From contig CM017567.1 of NCBI GenBank assembly GCA_007844125.1, positions 2,392,660 through 2,456,659 on the forward strand: a stretch of DNA of 64,000 nt, given 5' to 3'. The position numbers and the translations under genes were made by a program. This stretch comes from Sinonovacula constricta. Its lineage: Eukaryota > Mollusca > Bivalvia > Cardiida > Solecurtidae. The notes under the pieces were generated by a model. It saw only the letters and a program-made list of their open reading frames with translations. It searched no databases and was not told the origin of the DNA. Each line of letters opens with the position of its first letter. Position 1 is the first letter of the stretch. This document shows positions 63,321-64,000 of this stretch, in pieces.

Positions 63321-64000
63321 ACTCTAGATGACATTAAGTTACAAACTATGATTTGAGAAGTTGTGAGACACAGGGGCTAGTTTTGTTATATGTTATAAAT
63401 TACTTATATACATACAAAGTCTCTCCAAGTATTAAGGTAGTATAAATTTCCTTTTAGTTTTGCATGATTGAAGTGACATCAACTTTTATGGCTTATATGA
63501 CGATTGGACAAATCGTTATGCTGATAACATGCCGTGGCCTCATGGCATGAAACAATACCCACGCACATAATCTCGCCATTTTCTGAAATCTTCCTCCATC
63601 AAGAAGAGGAACTGAACGTCCCTATAATGACCATAATTGTGCCTCTGTTACGTACTTAATACCAAATCAGATTAAAAGCAATTATATGCGTCATTTCACC
63701 ATACTGTACACTTCTGACCCTACTACGAACGTGCAGGGACACACTGTATTACGTAGCCTATCACATACCGAGCTCAAACTAATTAGGCCTACTTCCTGCT
63801 TGCTAATGAACAATTAACGTTAACAGTGGTAAACATCATTGGTCTCAACGTCCAGAGTCTGAGCTACAGTGATATGATCATGTCCATAACATTACATAGT
63901 AAATATTTATTTGCATAATGTAGTTTAAAGTTTAAACCTATTTATTTATAGTCGATCGGGAAACAAGTTCTTTTTAACTTATATTAATCCCTCTCGACTG

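Larger units (their letters stand above)
61854..64000. repeat. Family C, copy 3, cut by the window end
   Basis: The core at 61910 reads GGTACAGCATGGGGAGTAGA, then GGGATCACAGTCGATAAGCA. Then follow GGATACGGTCTGTGTG, matching ATACGACCTGTGTGAAG in copy 2, a donor-like AAG|GTAAAG at 62708, TTTGACATTTTATTA (as in copy 2), and a trinucleotide tract. Resemblance fades after about 63.0 kb. Confidence 0.65.

Overview
The window looks like AT-rich nuclear DNA from a bivalve mollusc. By eye it is about two-thirds A+T. No reading frame longer than 167 codons exists and there is no operon-like gene packing. Microsatellites are abundant, and there is a tRNA-derived SINE whose head, body and 3' tail resemble SINEs I know from bivalves. 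The bivalve assignment is inference from that SINE and the base composition. The species cannot be named.

No complete gene can be supported. A few short segments have splice-site-like borders and open frames: a possible first exon with a mitochondrial-presequence look on the minus strand at 2.5 kb, a possible internal exon at 8.76 kb, and a possible exon at 16.6 kb. All are low confidence, because short open frames beside AG and GT are common in such DNA. The window is best read as intergenic or deep intronic sequence.

What it does contain is layered duplication of non-coding DNA. Family A is a unit of about 2.8 kb, present twice (4.1-5.4 and 6.9-8.1 kb). Family B is present three times in diverged, collinear form (19.6-23.2, 25.0-27.6 and 29.5-34.9 kb). 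Family C is present three times (41.8-47.3, 49.6-58.1 and 61.85 kb to the window end). It carries a well conserved core of about 150 bp, a splice-donor-like site followed by a trinucleotide microsatellite in every copy, and an internal repeat G of 0.4-0.75 kb. G occurs twice in the first copy and four times in the second. Inside G, a unit of about 27 bp with a palindromic centre is present once in some copies and has expanded into minisatellites of about 7 and about 15 units in two others. A dispersed element D, with a moderately GC-rich head, occurs at 15.1, 15.6 (reverse), 38.0, 38.4 and 56.2 kb.

Recent or recognisable mobile elements are: a 5'-truncated SINE at 24.5 kb with a target-site duplication; a 27-bp insertion at 50.0 kb made only of the same SINE 3' tail, flanked by a perfect 17-bp target-site duplication; a 350-bp MITE at 33.1 kb with 19-bp terminal inverted repeats and TTAA at both ends; and a GC-rich block at 48.0-48.5 kb that is probably a retroelement fragment. 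Coordinates of the diverged duplications are approximate because they were found by reading, not by a computed alignment.
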